This document shows, piece after piece, positions 13,943 through 16,611 of a stretch of DNA of 16,611 nt. The number at the start of each line of letters is the position of its first letter. The stretch's first letter is position 1. The notes under the pieces were generated by a model. It saw nothing but the letters and a program-made list of their open reading frames with translations. It searched no databases and was not told the origin of the DNA. The position numbers were made by a program, and so were the translations under genes. Source of the stretch: Brevundimonas sp. (GTDB taxonomy: Bacteria; Pseudomonadota; Alphaproteobacteria; Caulobacterales; Caulobacteraceae); assembly GCA_031119155.1 (NCBI GenBank), contig JAVHYH010000047.1, positions 1-16,611 on the forward strand. The letters are read 5' to 3'.

Positions 13943-15016
13943 ATGACCGACGCCGCCGACAAGCCGATGAAGGACCGCGCCCTCGTCGAGGCCACTGTGC
14001 AGCCTCTCGGAGTGAGTCCCAAATGGATGAACGTCTCCAGACGGTCCTTCGGCCATCATAAACGCGGCCGGGATGAGCTCTTGGCCTCGAGTGAGCGCGA
14101 GCTACAAACGTTCATTGGGACGGGGGTGATCCCTCCCCCTGAGCCAGATTTGGCACTTTCTGACGCGGTGGAGCCGCCGAGGCTGGACTGGGAAAACCAC
14201 CTCCACTCAAGCCTCGGTATGTATGCGAATGCCAAGCTTCGCGATTTCGAAACGAACTCCTTGGCGAACAACGCGTGGGATATCTCGTCTGCTCAGGCTG
14301 CGGTTGAGGCGGAACGACTCAGAACGCTCATCAGGGTTCACATCGCGACCCTCTTTCCCCAACGATACGGTGGCCGGCAGTTGCGGACGCTATGGCCCTC
14401 AGACACGGCCGTTGCCGCGCTTGGGATCGTCCTTCGTCCTGGCGAGGATTCGTTCGATGCAGCCCGTCTCCATCTGACGGCGTATCGGCGTGGATGGACC
14501 CACTCGACCGAGTATTTTCCCCTCTACATCTTCATGCTGCGCATCTTGGCAGACCACTTGGGCGAACCGCCTTTGCTCCTGGCGGGTGAGCCTGCGCGAG
14601 AGCCGTACACAAACGACCTCTACGACGCCTGGCGGACCACTGACCTTGAGACACTGACGGCGCTATGCCTTGCGGTCTGCGACTTCCATACCCACCGCTG
14701 TACGGTCGCCCCGGCATCGGTCGTGTTTCATGAGTTCCAGCAGGGGAAGTGGACGAGGTGTCCGATCGAAATCCTGCTCCTTCTCAAGCTCCGTGAGCTG
14801 ACCGGCTTACCCAATCCGGAACTTCGCCACCCGTTGACGGATACGGCCTTGGGACGCCTGCCGCCACCAATCCCGTGGACGCACGACCCACTGCTTGAGC
14901 AGGTACATGCACGACTGCGCGCCGACGGCCTTGATGAAGCGAACCTCATCAAGGGACAACGTCCAGCCTTGCCGGCTGCACCCAAGCGCGGGCTTGCTCG
15001 CTGGTTTCCCTGGTAG
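13943..15016 (+). CDS. Unrecognised 357-residue cytoplasmic protein of lower GC
   Basis: I do not recognise this protein. It has no signal peptide and no clear membrane segment. The N-terminus (1-45) is Lys/Arg-rich (WMNVSRRSFGHHKRGRDELL). A mixed charged and hydrophobic middle follows, with a helix-like stretch SAQAAVEAERLRTLIRVHI. There are three cysteines, two in ALCLAVCDF and one in RCTVAP, plus one in TRCPIEILLLLKLRELTG, and an aromatic end RGLARWFPW. Two 60-base lines that I counted by hand (14101-14160 and 14281-14340) are each 57% GC, against 80% for a line of the preceding gene (13561-13620). Its codons often end in A or T, unlike every neighbour. It starts 11 bases after the popA-like stop with a weak GAG 7 bases before ATG. 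It may be co-transcribed with that gene. Acquisition by transfer is inference. It ends 24 bases before the mfd stop on the other strand. Confidence 0.75.
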   Translation: MTDAADKPMKDRALVEATVQPLGVSPKWMNVSRRSFGHHKRGRDELLASSERELQTFIGTGVIPPPEPDLALSDAVEPPRLDWENHLHSSLGMYANAKLRDFETNSLANNAWDISSAQAAVEAERLRTLIRVHIATLFPQRYGGRQLRTLWPSDTAVAALGIVLRPGEDSFDAARLHLTAYRRGWTHSTEYFPLYIFMLRILADHLGEPPLLLAGEPAREPYTNDLYDAWRTTDLETLTALCLAVCDFHTHRCTVAPASVVFHEFQQGKWTRCPIEILLLLKLRELTGLPNPELRHPLTDTALGRLPPPIPWTHDPLLEQVHARLRADGLDEANLIKGQRPALPAAPKRGLARWFPW

Positions 15017-15040
15017 GTTTCGGTCCCCAAAAACGCGCGG

Positions 15041-16611
15041 TTAAGCCGCCCCCGCCACCCGCGCCAGATCGGCGGTGATCCGTTCGGCGACCTTCAGCCG
15101 GTCCTCCGGCGTATCCCAGTCGCCCTTCACGACGATCTTCTGATCGGGCCGGATCTTCCAGAAGGCGTGGTTCTTCTGGATCAGGCCGACCAGTCCGACC
15201 GGATTGGGGAAGCTGTTGTCGCGCAGGGTCAGGACCGCGCCCTTCGGCCCCACGTCGATGCGTTCGACATGGGCGGTCTTGCAGTTGGCCTTGATGCCGA
15301 CGATGCGCAGCAGTTGCTTCGCCTCGTCCGGCAGCGGACCGAACCGGTCGATCAGTTCGGCGGCCAGCGCCTCGCGGCTTTCGTTGTTCTCGGCGTCCGA
15401 CAGGCGGCGATACAGGCTCAGACGGACGTTGAGGTCCGGCACGTAATTCTCTGGAATCAATACGGCCGCGCCGACATTGATCGCCGGGGACCAGCCGCGA
15501 TCGACCACCCCGCCCTCGCCTGCCTGACGCAGCTCGGCGACGGCGTCCTCCAGCATCTGCTGGTACAGTTCCACGCCCACCTCGCGGATGTGGCCCGACT
15601 GTTCGTCGCCCAGCAGATTGCCGCCGCCCCGCTGATCCAGATCGTGGCTGGCCAGCTGGAAGCCGGCGCCGAGGTTGTCCAGCGACTGCAGCACCTGCAG
15701 ACGCCGCTCCGACGACAGCGACAGGGGCTTGTTGGCGTCGGTGGTCAGATAGGCGAAGGCCCGCGCCTTGGCCCGACCGATGCGGCCCCGGATCTGGTGC
15801 AGCTGGGCCAGACCGAACATGTCCGCCCTGTGCACAATCAAGGTGTTGGCCGTCGGAACATCAAGTCCGGACTCAACAATGGTCGTCGACAGCAGCAGGT
15901 CGTAGCTGCCGTCGTAGAAGGCGCTCATCACGTCTTCCAGCTGGGTCGGCGTCATCTGGCCGTGACCGACCACGAACTTGATCTCGGGCACCTGCTCGCG
16001 CAGGAATTTCTCGATGTCCGGCAGGTCGTTCAGGCGCGGCACGACATAGTAGGCCTGCCCGCCACGGTATTTCTCGCGCAGCAGGGCCTCGCGGACCAGC
16101 ACCGGATCCCACGGGGTGACATAGGTGCGGACCGCCAGACGATCGACCGGCGGCGTGGCGATGATCGACATCTCGCGGATGCCGGACAGGGCCATCTGCA
16201 GGGTGCGCGGGATCGGGGTGGCGGTCAGGGTCAGCAGGTGCACATCGGCGCGAAGCGACTTCAGCTTCTCCTTGTGCTTGACCCCGAAATGCTGCTCCTC
16301 GTCGACGATGACGAGGCCCAGGTCCTTGAACCCGACCTGCTCGCTCAGCACCGCATGGGTACCGACCACGATCTCGAACGTCCCGTCCTTCAGCCCCGCG
16401 CGCGCCTCGGCGGCGTCCTTGGCGGTGACCATGCGCGACAGGTGGCGGACCGTGATCGGCCAGCCGGCGAACCGCTCCGAGAAGGTTTTGAAATGCTGGC
16501 GCGCCAGCAGGGTCGTCGGACAGACCACGGCCACCTGCTGACCACTCATCGCGACCACGAAGGCGGCGCGCAGGGCCACCTCGGTCTTGCCGAAGCCGAC
16601 GTCGCCGCAGA
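15041..16611 (-). CDS. mfd: Transcription-repair coupling factor Mfd, C-terminal part (cut by window edge)
   Basis: The last 522 codons or so of Mfd, the superfamily-2 translocase that pushes stalled RNA polymerase off DNA and recruits UvrA for repair. The window edge falls just ahead of Walker A (GDVGFGKTE, codons 16606-16580). Next come the DEEQHFGV helicase motif II (about 16303-16280), TLTATPIPRTLQMALSG motif III, the second RecA-like lobe with TTIVESGLDVPTANTLIVHRAD, and motif VI QIRGRIGRAKARAFAYL. The C-terminal regulatory region follows from about position 15500 down to the TAA stop. The RNA-polymerase-binding and UvrB-like parts lie outside the window. The gene converges with the low-GC orphan. 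No frameshift is seen. Confidence 0.96.
   Translation of the reverse strand, partial: CGDVGFGKTEVALRAAFVVAMSGQQVAVVCPTTLLARQHFKTFSERFAGWPITVRHLSRMVTAKDAAEARAGLKDGTFEIVVGTHAVLSEQVGFKDLGLVIVDEEQHFGVKHKEKLKSLRADVHLLTLTATPIPRTLQMALSGIREMSIIATPPVDRLAVRTYVTPWDPVLVREALLREKYRGGQAYYVVPRLNDLPDIEKFLREQVPEIKFVVGHGQMTPTQLEDVMSAFYDGSYDLLLSTTIVESGLDVPTANTLIVHRADMFGLAQLHQIRGRIGRAKARAFAYLTTDANKPLSLSSERRLQVLQSLDNLGAGFQLASHDLDQRGGGNLLGDEQSGHIREVGVELYQQMLEDAVAELRQAGEGGVVDRGWSPAINVGAAVLIPENYVPDLNVRLSLYRRLSDAENNESREALAAELIDRFGPLPDEAKQLLRIVGIKANCKTAHVERIDVGPKGAVLTLRDNSFPNPVGLVGLIQKNHAFWKIRPDQKIVVKGDWDTPEDRLKVAERITADLARVAGAA

Noticed and set aside
13208..15016. 602-codon reading of the orphan gene beginning inside the popA-like gene
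   Set aside because: Residues before the ATG at 13943 are Arg/Pro/Gly-rich out-of-frame translation of the popA-like gene; the orphan most simply starts at 13943 after that gene's stop.

Overview
The window reads as chromosomal DNA of a high-GC alphaproteobacterium, most likely from the Caulobacterales (Caulobacter/Brevundimonas type). The evidence is the combination of a fused IspDF enzyme, a dusB-ntrY-ntrX-(hfq-hflX) gene order, a short alphaproteobacterial Hfq with an acidic tail, and a PopA-like REC-REC-degenerate-GGDEF protein, which is a Caulobacterales cell-cycle component. Genus and species are inference; there is no rRNA in the window. It is mostly a core housekeeping region, not a mobile island.

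Left part (1-7204). All but one gene lie on the minus strand. Reading in the direction of transcription: dusB (tRNA dihydrouridine synthase), ntrY (membrane sensor kinase), ntrX (response regulator), dat (D-amino-acid aminotransferase), then hfq (RNA chaperone) and hflX (ribosome-associated GTPase, cut by the left edge). dusB/ntrY and ntrX/dat share 4-base ATGA stop/start overlaps and ntrY/ntrX are 10 bases apart, so dusB-ntrY-ntrX-dat looks like one translationally coupled unit. The ntrB-ntrC pair that commonly sits between dusB and ntrY in alphaproteobacteria is absent here. A small secreted-protein gene on the plus strand separates dat from hfq. The hfq-hflX spacer is almost wholly filled by a 187-base nested inverted repeat whose outer arm also supplies the ribosome-binding site of hflX.

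Middle part (7269-12435). ispDF (isoprenoid precursor synthesis) diverges from dusB. It converges on a large membrane protein fused to a spermidine-synthase-like domain. That gene diverges from a pncC/cinA-C - tusA pair joined by an ATGA overlap. tusA in turn overlaps tail-to-tail with a YihY/BrkB-family membrane protein.

Right part (12618-16611). A PopA-like c-di-GMP effector homologue is followed 11 bases later by an unrecognised 357-codon gene of visibly lower GC content, probably a later arrival. The C-terminal half of mfd (transcription-repair coupling factor) runs in from the right edge on the minus strand.

The points most worth following up are the branched inverted repeat between hfq and hflX, the missing ntrBC, the PopA-like protein, and the low-GC orphan beside it. 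No tRNA, rRNA, CRISPR array, insertion sequence or phage gene was found.
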